Made by a program: the position numbers and the translations under genes. A DNA stretch of 44,038 nt from RGIG426 sp045600765 (GTDB taxonomy: Bacteria; Bacillota; Clostridia; Oscillospirales; Acutalibacteraceae): NCBI GenBank assembly GCA_045600765.1, contig JAZRYM010000052.1, positions 1 to 44,038 on the forward strand, read 5' to 3'. Positions 1-7,633 of the stretch are shown here, in pieces. Within the stretch, counting starts at the first letter, position 1. Every line of letters begins with the position of its first letter. The notes beneath the pieces are model-generated. The model was not told the origin of the DNA, ran no database searches, and saw nothing but the letters and a program-made list of their open reading frames with translations.

Positions 1-464
1 AGGTGATATTTCACCATCTCTACGCTGATGTTTTGCTCCTTTGCAATTTGAGAACAACTCTTATTGTCTACGTAATACGCCACGCACACCTCACGGTGTG
101 TTTTTTTAAGAAGTGACAGTTCCCGCCGAAGCCGATACAACTCCTCGTTGTCGGTTTCTTTTTGAACATACGCTTCCTCCGGCGACACGGCACACGTCCC
201 GACAGTTTCCTCCGTCAACTCCGCTACGCTCGCGGCGAGTTCCTCACGGCGAATAAAACGGCGAAACGTATTTTCGGCGATTTTCCACGCATATCCCCAA
301 AACGCCTCGTCGTTTCGGCAACGTTTCGCCCCGTTCAGCATCTCAAATACGATTTCAGAGGCGAGTTCTTCCGCTTTATCCTTGTCGTAAAGCCGCGAAA
401 ACGCGTACCCGTAAATCGCGGTGAGATTGTCGGCTATGCACTTGTACGCAGTTTTTTCATCCAT
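1..464 (-). CDS. RNA polymerase sigma factor, ECF/sigma-70 type (3' end beyond window)
   Basis: Read from the minus strand, this is an open frame of 154 complete codons that runs off the left edge without a stop. Residues about 18-73 look like sigma region 2 (helices around YGYAFSRLYDKDKAEELAS and FWGYAWKIAENTFRRFI). Residues about 112-154 look like region 4, with the helix-turn-helix CSQIAKEQNISVEMVKYHL at the truncation point. This layout, with a short acidic linker and no region 1 or 3, fits the ECF group. The start ATG at 464 has GGAG about 8 nt upstream. A second ATG at 460 is out of frame. Such factors direct RNA polymerase to small stress or envelope regulons, often under an adjacent anti-sigma gene, which would lie outside the window. 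The exact ECF group cannot be told. Confidence 0.82.
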   Translation of the reverse strand, partial: MDEKTAYKCIADNLTAIYGYAFSRLYDKDKAEELASEIVFEMLNGAKRCRNDEAFWGYAWKIAENTFRRFIRREELAASVAELTEETVGTCAVSPEEAYVQKETDNEELYRLRRELSLLKKTHREVCVAYYVDNKSCSQIAKEQNISVEMVKYH

Positions 465-676
465 CGCTGTTCTCCTGCAATTTGAAAGCTTTCATCTATA
501 TAGTGTCGATATGGGTAGCTTGGTTAGTGCATTTTCGGAAATTTCTGTAAAAAGTTTACCACAAATAACAAAACACCGCAAGATTTATAATTCCGCACTC
601 CGGAAAACCATAAAAAACATAATAAAACGAACAATATATAAGCACATATTTTACACATAATTTGCACATAATCCTA

Positions 677-704
677 TTGACATTATCACAAATTTGTGTA
701 TAAT
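677..704 (+). promoter_or_regulatory. Promoter with internal palindromic operator for toxin-antitoxin operon
   Basis: TTGACA (677-682) and TATAAT (699-704) are separated by 16 bp. The spacer ends in a perfect 12-bp palindrome, CACAAATTTGTG (687-698), directly abutting the -10 box. A ribbon-helix-helix antitoxin bound there would block RNA polymerase, as expected for RelB/DinJ autoregulation. Confidence 0.8.
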
Positions 705-725
705 GATATTGAAGGAGGAGAGAGT

Positions 726-992
726 ATGAAAAGTGTGAATGTTACGTTCCGTGTAGATGAAGACCTCAAAAAGAAAGCGGAAACTTTGTTCTCGGATCTG
801 GGCATGAGTTTGTCTACCGCATTCAATGTGTTTCTTCGTCAATCTGTTCGGGAACAGCAGATTCCGTTTTCCGTCAGCAAAAATGTCCCCAACGAAGTAA
901 CGCTGAAAGCGATGGATGATGCCGAAAACGATAAAGATATGTTTGGTCCTTTCAGCAACATCGACGATTTAATGGAGGCCCTCAATGCTTGA
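726..992 (+). CDS. dinJ: RelB/DinJ-family antitoxin
   Basis: An 88-residue antitoxin of the RelB/DinJ family. Residues 3-47 form the ribbon-helix-helix DNA-binding part, with the family pattern GMSLSTAFNVFLRQ followed by REQQIPF. The acidic C-terminal half (residues about 60-88) is the expected toxin-binding segment. The ATG at 726 is chosen because AAGGAGGAG lies just upstream; a start at 696 would fall inside the promoter. It overlaps the toxin gene by 8 nt (985-992), which suggests translational coupling. The antitoxin should neutralise YafQ and, with it, repress the operon through the palindrome at 687-698. Base composition (about 40% GC in sampled blocks) is lower than in the core genes to the right, consistent with horizontal acquisition. 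Confidence 0.88.
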   Translation: MKSVNVTFRVDEDLKKKAETLFSDLGMSLSTAFNVFLRQSVREQQIPFSVSKNVPNEVTLKAMDDAENDKDMFGPFSNIDDLMEALNA

Positions 993-1263
993 AGTGGAAT
1001 TCACCGGACAGTTCAAAAAGGATTTCAAACTCGCCGTCAAACGCGGTTGCGATCAAAACGAATTGATGGAAGTCATCAAGTTGTTACAAAACGAATTGCC
1101 CTTGCCTGAAAAATATCGCGACCACGCTTTGACAAATTCTCGCGGCTACAAGGATATGCGTGAATGCCACATTAAACCCGATTGGTTGTTGATTTACAAA
1201 ATCTATCAAGAGAAACTCTTGCTGAAACTAATCCGCACCGGCAACCATAGCGATTTGTTTTGA
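985..1263 (+). CDS. yafQ: YafQ-family mRNA interferase toxin
   Basis: A 92-residue RelE/ParE-superfamily toxin of the YafQ subgroup. YafQ cleaves mRNA at the ribosomal A site. The residues known to matter in E. coli YafQ line up: His47 in YRDHAL, His62 and Asp66 in ECHIKPDWLL, and His88 and Phe92 in the C-terminal RTGNHSDLF. The length matches the family. It is translated in an overlapping frame from the antitoxin gene and has no clear Shine-Dalgarno of its own, so it probably depends on coupling. All expected catalytic residues are present, so the toxin is probably active. The operon ends at the terminator at 1383-1419. Confidence 0.88.
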   Translation: MLEVEFTGQFKKDFKLAVKRGCDQNELMEVIKLLQNELPLPEKYRDHALTNSRGYKDMRECHIKPDWLLIYKIYQEKLLLKLIRTGNHSDLF

Positions 1264-1382
1264 TTGAAATGGCAAACAGGGTCTTATGGATTTTCCCTAA
1301 AAAGCGGCCAAATCATATGATTCGGCGATGCTTGGTAAGAAAAACGCCACGATAAAATCAAATACCTATCATCAAGACAAAA

Positions 1383-1419
1383 GGTCTCCTTTCACCGTGA
1401 GGTGGAGGGAGACTTTTTT
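1383..1419 (+). terminator. Intrinsic terminator after toxin-antitoxin operon
   Basis: A stem of about 13 bp (GTCTCCTTTCACC against GGTGGAGGGAGAC, with U-G wobbles) around the loop GTGA, followed by six T. The gap 1264-1382 before it holds only a 12-bp palindrome, AATCATATGATT (1311-1322), with no visible role. Confidence 0.75.
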
Positions 1420-1441
1420 ACAAAAAAAGTTGCGAAAACCG

Positions 1442-1470
1442 TTGAAAAATGGGGAAATTTGCGGTATAAT
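1442..1470 (+). promoter_or_regulatory. Promoter of yerB-like lipoprotein gene
   Basis: TTGAAA (1442-1447) and a perfect TATAAT (1465-1470) with a 17-bp spacer, about 70 nt before the start codon. Confidence 0.75.
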
Positions 1471-1539
1471 GATAATAACATAACCGAGGCGAAATCGGCA
1501 CAGTTCCGGTCGACTCAACCACGAAAAGAGGAATGTTTG

Positions 1540-2598
1540 ATGAAACGAATTTTGTTACCCGTTTTGTGCGCAATCGCGGTGTTTTTGTCCTGCTTGTTTG
1601 CGGGCGGATGCGGCAAAAAAAAGGAAGAACCCGCCGCTCCCGCGCCGACAACCACAACGACGGAAGTGACCACAACGACGCAAGCGCCTGACCCGCACCT
1701 GCAAAACCCCTACACGGGCGAAATGGATATTGACCCCGATGCAACCAGCCGTCCTATCGGTGTTATGGTGGGTAACAACTGGAAATCCCGCCCGCAATAT
1801 GGGATTGAGGATGCGGATTTGTATTTTGAAGCGGAGACGGAGGGCGGCATCACCCGTATGATGGCGATTTACGCGTCGGCGGAGCGTATGCCGGATCGAG
1901 TTGGTCCATGCCGTAGCGCGCGTACCCATTTTGTGAAAACGGCGAAAATGCTTGACCTGTTGTATATCCACGTGGGCGGCAGTGTCACCGGTAAAGCGAA
2001 AATCGCCGAACTCGGTGTGGCGGATTTTGACGGGAATGCCGGCGGTTCTGTCTTTTGGCGTGACCAAGGGCTTATCAATTCCAAAGGCTATGAATACAGT
2101 ATGATGTCTTCCGGTAGCAAAGCGTTAAAACGGATGAAAAACGAGGATTATCGCTTGAAAACCAACGCCGCACCGTTGTTCACCTTCGGTGAAAAGGACG
2201 GTACCGGTGCCGGTAAAGAGGTTACGGTGGAATTGAGCGGGTATCAGACGGATATCTTCCGCTACAACGATAAAACGGGGTTGTATACAAAATACAACTT
2301 TGACGAAGGCTCGGAGGAGAAACACGTTTCGGCGGACGGCAACCCCATTGAAGTCAAAAACGTGTTGGTGCTGTACGCACCCAAGTATATGGAAAACAAA
2401 GCCACCTGCGACTTCAATCTCGGTGCGGGGGACGGCATTTTGATTTCGAACGGCAAGAGCCGTGACGTGGCGTTTTCTTCCGACGGAAGCGCGTTCACCT
2501 TTACCGAAACGGATGGCAGTCCCATGACCGTCAATCCCGGAAAAACGTACATTTGCCTCGTGGGAACGTACGAGCGAGGGCACACCAAGCTCGCATGA
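1540..2598 (+). CDS. YerB-like lipoprotein (DUF3048 family)
   Basis: A 352-residue predicted lipoprotein. Residues 1-24 are a signal peptide ending in the lipobox AGGC (Cys24). A Thr/Pro/Ala-rich spacer follows (about 30-55), then a DUF3048-type domain. Diagnostic parts are RPIGVMVGNNWKSRPQYGI, EAETEGGITRMMAIY and the conserved VGPCRSARTHFV. B. subtilis YerB is the best-known relative; its molecular function is not established. The ATG at 1540 is chosen because it is preceded by AAAAGAGG and opens directly with the signal peptide. The same frame is open further upstream, but starts there lie over the preceding terminator and promoter. The gene is flanked by its own promoter and terminator, so it is probably monocistronic. 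Confidence 0.82.
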   Translation: MKRILLPVLCAIAVFLSCLFAGGCGKKKEEPAAPAPTTTTTEVTTTTQAPDPHLQNPYTGEMDIDPDATSRPIGVMVGNNWKSRPQYGIEDADLYFEAETEGGITRMMAIYASAERMPDRVGPCRSARTHFVKTAKMLDLLYIHVGGSVTGKAKIAELGVADFDGNAGGSVFWRDQGLINSKGYEYSMMSSGSKALKRMKNEDYRLKTNAAPLFTFGEKDGTGAGKEVTVELSGYQTDIFRYNDKTGLYTKYNFDEGSEEKHVSADGNPIEVKNVLVLYAPKYMENKATCDFNLGAGDGILISNGKSRDVAFSSDGSAFTFTETDGSPMTVNPGKTYICLVGTYERGHTKLA

Positions 2599-2615
2599 TT
2601 GTGCGATTTAGAAGA

Positions 2616-2662
2616 AGACCTGTTTTCGCCACCTTAGTTGGAGCGAAAACGGGTCTTTTTTT
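2616..2662 (+). terminator. Intrinsic terminator after yerB-like gene
   Basis: Arms AGACCTGTTTTCGC and GCGAAAACGGGTCT (one G-U pair) enclose a short loop and run into seven T. Confidence 0.85.
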
Positions 2663-2694
2663 GCAAAAAAATCCAAAAAACTTGCCGTAGAGAA

Positions 2695-2723
2695 TTGCAC
2701 TTTTGAAACGGTTGTGCTATACT
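2695..2723 (+). promoter_or_regulatory. Promoter of ruvCAB run
   Basis: TTGCAC (2695-2700) and TATACT (2718-2723) with a 17-bp spacer, about 50 nt before ruvC. It is the first promoter after the terminator and probably drives the long run that follows. Confidence 0.65.
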
Positions 2724-2774
2724 ATATCCTGTATAAGTATTTGTGGGAGTTTGTGCCGAAACGAGGTGAGCACC

Positions 2775-3290
2775 GTGAGAATACTGGGAATCGACCCCGG
2801 CTACGCCATTGTGGGATGGGGACTTATCGGTTACGAAAACGCGCGGTGCAAGCCGCTTGCGTTCGGCTCCATTCAAACTCCCGCGGGAACGGACTTTTCC
2901 GCGCGGCTTAAACAGATTTACGACGAGATGTTGTTGCTCCTTGACCGCTATCATCCCGATGCCGCCGCGGTGGAAAAACTGTATTTCCAAAACAACAAGA
3001 CGACCGGCATTGACGTGGCGCAGGCGCGTGGGGTGATTTTGCTCGCACTGCACGAGGCGGGCGTGCCGCTGTATGAATACACGCCGCTGCAAGTGAAAAG
3101 CGCCGTGACCGGCTACGGTCAGGCGGAAAAGGCGCAGGTGATGGAGATGACCCGTCGCCGCTTGGGACTTGAAAAGGTGCCGCGCCCGGACGATACGGCG
3201 GATGCGCTCGCGATTGCGATTTGTCACACGCAGCAAAACGGAACGCCGCTGAAACAGCGGATACAGCAATTATCCAAAACGGAAAAGTAA
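2775..3290 (+). CDS. ruvC: Crossover junction endodeoxyribonuclease RuvC
   Basis: Holliday-junction resolvase of 171 residues, normal length. RuvC dimers cut symmetrically across the four-way junctions that RuvAB moves. The four acidic active-site residues are visible: Asp7 in GIDPG, Glu67 in VEKLYF, and Asp140 and Asp143 in RPDDTADALA. The GTG at 2775 is chosen because GAGGTG lies 5 nt upstream and the protein then begins VRILGIDPG, the usual RuvC N-terminus. An in-frame GTG at 2766 would add three residues and cannot be excluded. It is first in a ruvC-ruvA-ruvB cluster, 24 nt before ruvA. Confidence 0.95.
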   Translation: MRILGIDPGYAIVGWGLIGYENARCKPLAFGSIQTPAGTDFSARLKQIYDEMLLLLDRYHPDAAAVEKLYFQNNKTTGIDVAQARGVILLALHEAGVPLYEYTPLQVKSAVTGYGQAEKAQVMEMTRRRLGLEKVPRPDDTADALAIAICHTQQNGTPLKQRIQQLSKTEK

Positions 3291-3314
3291 ACGAAAACGT
3301 AAGGGGAGAGAAAG

Positions 3315-3914
3315 ATGTTCTATTCCTTAAAAGGAACGCTCGACTATTTTGACGCGAATATCGCGGTGGTCAACTGCGGTGGCGTGGGATTTCGGTGCCG
3401 CATTACAGTGAACACCGCTCGCAAATTGCCGCCCGTCGGTAAAGAGGTTTTCCTTTACACCCACTTGAACGTGCGGGAAGACGCGCTCGAACTGTTCGGC
3501 TTTTCCGACCAAAACGAGTTGACCTGCTTTAAGCAGTTGATTACGGTGTCCGGCGTTGGCGCTAAGGTGGCGGGCGCGGTACTGTCCGCGCTGACACCCG
3601 AGCAGGTTGCCGCCGCCGCGGCATCCGGCGACCACAAGGCGTTTACCCGTGCGAACGGTGTCGGGCCGAAGATGGCGCAACGGATTGTGCTGGAAATGAA
3701 AGACAAGGTGGGCGCCTTTACAGACGATTCTTTGCCGGCGGCGGGCATTCCGTCCGCTTCGGGCAACGCGGAAGCGGCGGTGAAAGCGCTGACGAGTATG
3801 TTCGGCTTCCAAACGGGCGAAGCGTCCGCGCTGGTCGCCAAATTGGACAGCGAACTGTCGGTGGACGAAATGGTGGCCGCCGCACTCAAACAACACGGAA
3901 AAGAAATGCGCTGA
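3315..3914 (+). CDS. ruvA: Holliday junction branch migration protein RuvA
   Basis: A 199-residue RuvA, the tetrameric DNA-binding part of the RuvAB branch-migration motor. The N-terminal OB-fold (about 1-62) begins MFYSLKGTLDYF. It is followed by helix-hairpin-helix repeats (VSGVGAKVAGAVLSAL and ANGVGPKMAQRIVLEMKDK) and a flexible Ala/Ser-rich linker. The C-terminal domain III (about 150-199) contacts RuvB. AGGGGAGAG precedes the ATG. It lies between ruvC and ruvB, so all three resolution proteins are made together. Confidence 0.95.
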   Translation: MFYSLKGTLDYFDANIAVVNCGGVGFRCRITVNTARKLPPVGKEVFLYTHLNVREDALELFGFSDQNELTCFKQLITVSGVGAKVAGAVLSALTPEQVAAAAASGDHKAFTRANGVGPKMAQRIVLEMKDKVGAFTDDSLPAAGIPSASGNAEAAVKALTSMFGFQTGEASALVAKLDSELSVDEMVAAALKQHGKEMR

Positions 3915-3943
3915 CGACGGTTGGCGGAAAGGGGGACTGACCC

Positions 3944-5014
3944 GTGGCAAACAACGACCTTATCTCGTGGGAGGCGCAGGACGCCGACACGGATTTTGAA
4001 AATCGCATGGTGACGACGGAGTACATCCCGGAGGACGAGGGAGACAACCCGCTTCGTCCGCGCACTCTTGCCGAATACATCGGGCAGGAGAAAAACAAGG
4101 AGAATTTGTCCGTGTACCTGACCGCCGCCAAACAGCGGCACGAGGTACTTGACCACGTGCTGTTATACGGCCCTCCCGGTCTCGGAAAAACCACCCTCGC
4201 CGCGATTATCGCGCAGGAAATGGGGGTCAACTTCCGCGTCACTTCCGGGCCGGCACTCGAACGCCCGGGCGATTTGGCGGCGCTTTTAATGAGCCTTGAC
4301 CCCGGCGACGTGCTCTTTATCGACGAAATTCACCGCCTGCCGCGCACGGTGGAGGAAATCCTCTACCCTGCGATGGAGGATTTTACCATTGACATTATGA
4401 ACGGCAAGGGCGCGGGCGCGCAGTCCATTCACCTGCCGCTTGACAAGTTCACGCTTATCGGCGCGACCACCCGCGCGGGCCAGCTGTCCGCGCCGCTTCG
4501 TGACCGGTTCGGCGTGGTGCTTCGCCTCGAACTGTATACGCCGGAGGAATTGGCGCAAATCGTGGAGCGCTCGGCGCGTATTCTTGACATTCCCTGCACC
4601 CATGACGGCGCGCTGGAACTCGCTTCGCGCAGTCGCGGTACGCCGCGTATCGCCAACCGCTTTTTGCGCCGTGTGCGCGATTTTGCGCAGGTATACAGCG
4701 GCGGCGTGATTGACCGCGATGCGGCGAAACTGGCGCTTGACCGCCTCGAAGTGGACGAACTGGGCTTGGATGCACTTGACCGCCGGATGTTGACCGCGAT
4801 GATAAAACACTACGGCGGCGGGCCGGTCGGGCTTGATACCGTGGCGGCGGTCATCGGCGAAGAAGCGGTGACGATTGAGGACGTATACGAGCCGTATCTT
4901 ATGCAAATCGGCTTTTTGAGCCGCACGCCGCGCGGACGGCTTGTGCTTCCCGCCGCATACACCCATTTGGGACTTGACCGCCCGAATGAGGAGGGGCAAC
5001 AGTCGCTTTACTGA
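3944..5014 (+). CDS. ruvB: Holliday junction branch migration DNA helicase RuvB
   Basis: A 356-residue AAA+ ATPase that drives branch migration with RuvA. Walker A is GPPGLGKTT (about 76-84), Walker B with DEIH is at about 127-130, and the sensor/arginine-finger region includes APLRDRFG. The C-terminal winged helix includes the family sequence GGPVGLDTVAAVIGEE and ends near RTPRGR. Translation starts at GTG (3944) behind GGGGGA. The N-terminus carries about 30 acidic residues before the conserved LRPRTLAEYIGQ, slightly longer than average. Confidence 0.95.
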   Translation: MANNDLISWEAQDADTDFENRMVTTEYIPEDEGDNPLRPRTLAEYIGQEKNKENLSVYLTAAKQRHEVLDHVLLYGPPGLGKTTLAAIIAQEMGVNFRVTSGPALERPGDLAALLMSLDPGDVLFIDEIHRLPRTVEEILYPAMEDFTIDIMNGKGAGAQSIHLPLDKFTLIGATTRAGQLSAPLRDRFGVVLRLELYTPEELAQIVERSARILDIPCTHDGALELASRSRGTPRIANRFLRRVRDFAQVYSGGVIDRDAAKLALDRLEVDELGLDALDRRMLTAMIKHYGGGPVGLDTVAAVIGEEAVTIEDVYEPYLMQIGFLSRTPRGRLVLPAAYTHLGLDRPNEEGQQSLY

Positions 5015-5054
5015 GGCGACTTCCCACATTAGTTTGTAAAAAGGAGGTGCCGCC

Positions 5055-5915
5055 ATGCGCACCGCAAACCGCTGGAAAGAATACACGCTGCTTGATGCGT
5101 CGGGCGGCGAACGCCTGGAACAATGGGGCGATATTGTGCTCATTCGTCCCGACCCGCAGGTGATTTGGAATACCCCGAAAACTCACCCGCTGTGGAACAA
5201 GGCGCACGCGCGCTATCTCCGCTCCAAAACGGGCGGTGGGCAATGGGAGGTATACCGTCCCATTCCGGACGACTGGGCGATTCATTACGACGACCTGACG
5301 TTCCACTTGAAACCGATGGGGTTTAAGCATACCGGCTTGTTCCCCGAACAAGCGGTCAACTGGGACTGGATGCGGGAAGCGATTGAGAGCGCGGGCCGAC
5401 CGATTAAAGTGCTCAACCTGTTCGGTTACACCGGCGCGGCGACCCTTGCCTGTGTTGCCGCGGGCGCGCACGTCACCCACGTGGATGCCGCCAAAGGAAT
5501 GGTTGCGTGGGGCAAGGAAAACGCCGTTTCAAGCGGTCTTTCTGACAAACCGATGCGCTGGCTTGTGGACGATTGTCTCAAATTCGTTTTGCGGGAGCAA
5601 CGGCGCGGCAACACCTACGATGCGATTTTGATGGACCCGCCGTCCTATGGGCGCGGGCCGAACGGCGAGATTTGGAAACTGGAAGAGCAGATTTATCCGT
5701 TTGTGTGCGAATGTGTGAAACTGCTGTCGGATAAACCGCTTTTTGTACTGATTAACTCGTATACCACGGGGTTGTCTCCGTCGGTGATGAACTACATTCT
5801 CGGCAGTCTTATCAAAGCCGAGGGAACGCTGTCGGCGGACGAAATCGGTCTGCCGGTGCAGGCTACGGGGATGACGCTTCCGTGCGGTGCATCCGCTATT
5901 TGGAGAGGAAAGTAA
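5055..5915 (+). CDS. Class I SAM-dependent methyltransferase, RlmI/RlmK-like
   Basis: A 286-residue Rossmann-fold methyltransferase. Motif I is VLNLFGYTGAATLA (about 119-132) and the acidic strand 2 is HVDAAKGMV. The catalytic-loop DPPSYGRG (194-201) resembles the COG1092 group that methylates 23S rRNA bases. The N-terminal PUA domain of true RlmI is replaced by about 110 residues starting MRTANRWKEYTLLDASGGERLEQWG. Substrate is therefore unproven; rRNA is the best guess. AAAAAGGAGGTG precedes the ATG. It sits 3 nt before ecfA1, so the two are likely cotranscribed, although no functional link is evident. Confidence 0.8.
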   Translation: MRTANRWKEYTLLDASGGERLEQWGDIVLIRPDPQVIWNTPKTHPLWNKAHARYLRSKTGGGQWEVYRPIPDDWAIHYDDLTFHLKPMGFKHTGLFPEQAVNWDWMREAIESAGRPIKVLNLFGYTGAATLACVAAGAHVTHVDAAKGMVAWGKENAVSSGLSDKPMRWLVDDCLKFVLREQRRGNTYDAILMDPPSYGRGPNGEIWKLEEQIYPFVCECVKLLSDKPLFVLINSYTTGLSPSVMNYILGSLIKAEGTLSADEIGLPVQATGMTLPCGASAIWRGK

Positions 5916-5918
5916 ACG

Positions 5919-6767
5919 ATGACCATTATCGAGGCAGACAACCTGCGCTTTCAATATGAAAATCCCGATGAACCGCCGAAAATCGTCCTGCGTGACGTGA
6001 ATTTGACGGTGGAACGCGGCGAATTTATCGCGTTGCTCGGGCATAATGGGTGCGGGAAATCGACCCTCGCGAAGCAGCTTAATGCGCTGCTTTTGCCGAC
6101 GGGCGGCACCCTGTTTGTGGAGGGGATGGACACCGCTGACGAAAGTTTGTCGATGGATATTCGCCGCAAAGTCGGGCTTGTGTTGCAAAACCCCGACAAC
6201 CAGCTTGTCTCCACCGTGGTGGAGGAGGACGTGGCGTTCGGGCCGGAAAATCTCGGCATTGAACCGGCGGAAATCCGCCGTCGGGTGGATAATGCGCTCA
6301 AAGCGGTGGATATGTACGAATACCGCACCCATGCGCCGCATAAGTTGTCCGGCGGGCAAAAACAACGGATTGCCATTGCCGGCATTTTGGCGATGAAACC
6401 CGATTGCATCGTGCTGGACGAGCCGACCGCCATGCTTGACCCGAAAGGGCGGCGGGAAGTGCTTGATACCGTGCGCCGTCTGAACCGCGAAAACGGGATG
6501 ACGGTGGTGATGATTACCCACTATATGGAAGAAGCCGCCGCTACCGACCGTGTGGTTGTGATGAACGAGGGGCACATCGTGATGGAGGGGACTCCGCGCG
6601 AGGTGTTTTCGCAGGTGGAAACGCTGAAAGAAGTGGAACTGGACGTGCCGCAACCCACCGAGTTGTGCGCCGAATTGCGCGCGCAGGGATGGGAACTTCC
6701 CGCCGACGTGTTGACGGCGGACGAGTGCGTGGAGGCGATTGCCGCCTATTTGGAGGGCCGTGTATGA
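5919..6767 (+). CDS. ecfA1: Energy-coupling factor transporter ATPase EcfA1
   Basis: A 282-residue ABC ATPase of the ECF vitamin/metal importer, on the cytoplasmic face of the membrane. Walker A is GHNGCGKST (41-49), the Q-loop is in LQNPDNQ, the signature is LSGGQKQR (143-150) and Walker B is CIVLDEPTAMLD (about 163-174). The switch histidine is in MITHYMEEA. It pairs with EcfA2 to power the EcfT scaffold. No substrate-binding S component is encoded nearby, as in group II systems where one ECF module serves several unlinked S components. The stop overlaps the ecfA2 start in ATGA (6764-6767). Confidence 0.92.
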   Translation: MTIIEADNLRFQYENPDEPPKIVLRDVNLTVERGEFIALLGHNGCGKSTLAKQLNALLLPTGGTLFVEGMDTADESLSMDIRRKVGLVLQNPDNQLVSTVVEEDVAFGPENLGIEPAEIRRRVDNALKAVDMYEYRTHAPHKLSGGQKQRIAIAGILAMKPDCIVLDEPTAMLDPKGRREVLDTVRRLNRENGMTVVMITHYMEEAAATDRVVVMNEGHIVMEGTPREVFSQVETLKEVELDVPQPTELCAELRAQGWELPADVLTADECVEAIAAYLEGRV

Positions 6768-7633
6768 CCGTGTTGGAAACACACAATTTAACACACGTGT
6801 ACGCGCAGGGTACTCCGTTTGAAAAAACGGCGCTGAACGACGTCACCCTTTCGGTTGAAAAAGGCGAACTGGTCGGCATTATCGGACACACCGGCTCGGG
6901 CAAATCGACCTTGGTGCAACACCTGAACGGACTGCTCAAACCCACGAGCGGGCAAGTGCTCCTCGACGGGGAAGACATTTGGAACGACCCGAAACAAATC
7001 CGTCGGGTGCGGTTTCGTGTCGGTATGGTGTTCCAGTACCCCGAATACCAACTGTTTGAAGAAACGGTGTATAAGGATATTGCGTTCGGTGCGAAGAATA
7101 TGGGGTTGTCCGCCGAAGAAATCGACGTGCGTGTGCACCGTGCCGCCGCGTTTGTGGGATTGCGGGAGGAATTGCTCGCGCAGTCGCCGTTTGACCTGTC
7201 CGGCGGCGAAAAACGCCGTGCCGCGATTGCCGGTGTAATGGCGATGGAGCCGGAAGTGCTCATTTTGGACGAACCGACGGCGGGACTTGACCCGAAAGGG
7301 CGCAACAACCTGCTGAAACAAATTGAAGCGTATCGCAAGGCAAACGGAACGACGGTGCTCGTCGTCTCCCACAGTATGGAGGAGGTAGCGCGCCTTGCCG
7401 ACCGCGTGCTGGTGATGCACAAGGGCACACCGGCGATGTTTGCCCCGACCGACGAGGTGTTCTCCCGCGCGGACGAACTGGAAGCGATGGGACTTGCCGT
7501 GCCCGCCGTAACCAAAGTGTTTATGGGACTTGCCGCGCGCGGCATCGACGTGGGACAGAACGCCTATACCGTGGAAAGCGCCGTGTCGGCGCTGGTTTCC
7601 CGCTTCGGGAAAGGAGGCGGGACGGATGCTTAA
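6764..7633 (+). CDS. ecfA2: Energy-coupling factor transporter ATPase EcfA2
   Basis: A 289-residue second ATPase of the same ECF module. Walker A is GHTGSGKST (41-49), the Q-loop is in FQYPEYQLFE, the signature is LSGGEKRR (about 145-152) and Walker B is VLILDEPTAGLDP, with switch His in VVSHSMEE. The ATG at 6764 overlaps the ecfA1 stop by 4 nt, a coupling arrangement typical of these pairs. Its 3' end overlaps ecfT by 8 nt. The protein has the longer C-terminal extension usual for EcfA2. Confidence 0.92.
   Translation: MTVLETHNLTHVYAQGTPFEKTALNDVTLSVEKGELVGIIGHTGSGKSTLVQHLNGLLKPTSGQVLLDGEDIWNDPKQIRRVRFRVGMVFQYPEYQLFEETVYKDIAFGAKNMGLSAEEIDVRVHRAAAFVGLREELLAQSPFDLSGGEKRRAAIAGVMAMEPEVLILDEPTAGLDPKGRNNLLKQIEAYRKANGTTVLVVSHSMEEVARLADRVLVMHKGTPAMFAPTDEVFSRADELEAMGLAVPAVTKVFMGLAARGIDVGQNAYTVESAVSALVSRFGKGGGTDA

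Noticed and set aside
162..660. Two plus-strand frames near the left edge
   Set aside because: They overlap the minus-strand sigma factor gene and its upstream region; they have no ribosome site or recognisable domain.
1264..1382. Remnant gene after the toxin
   Set aside because: Only a short palindrome (AATCATATGATT) and the terminator are visible; no frame has a ribosome site or similarity I can see.
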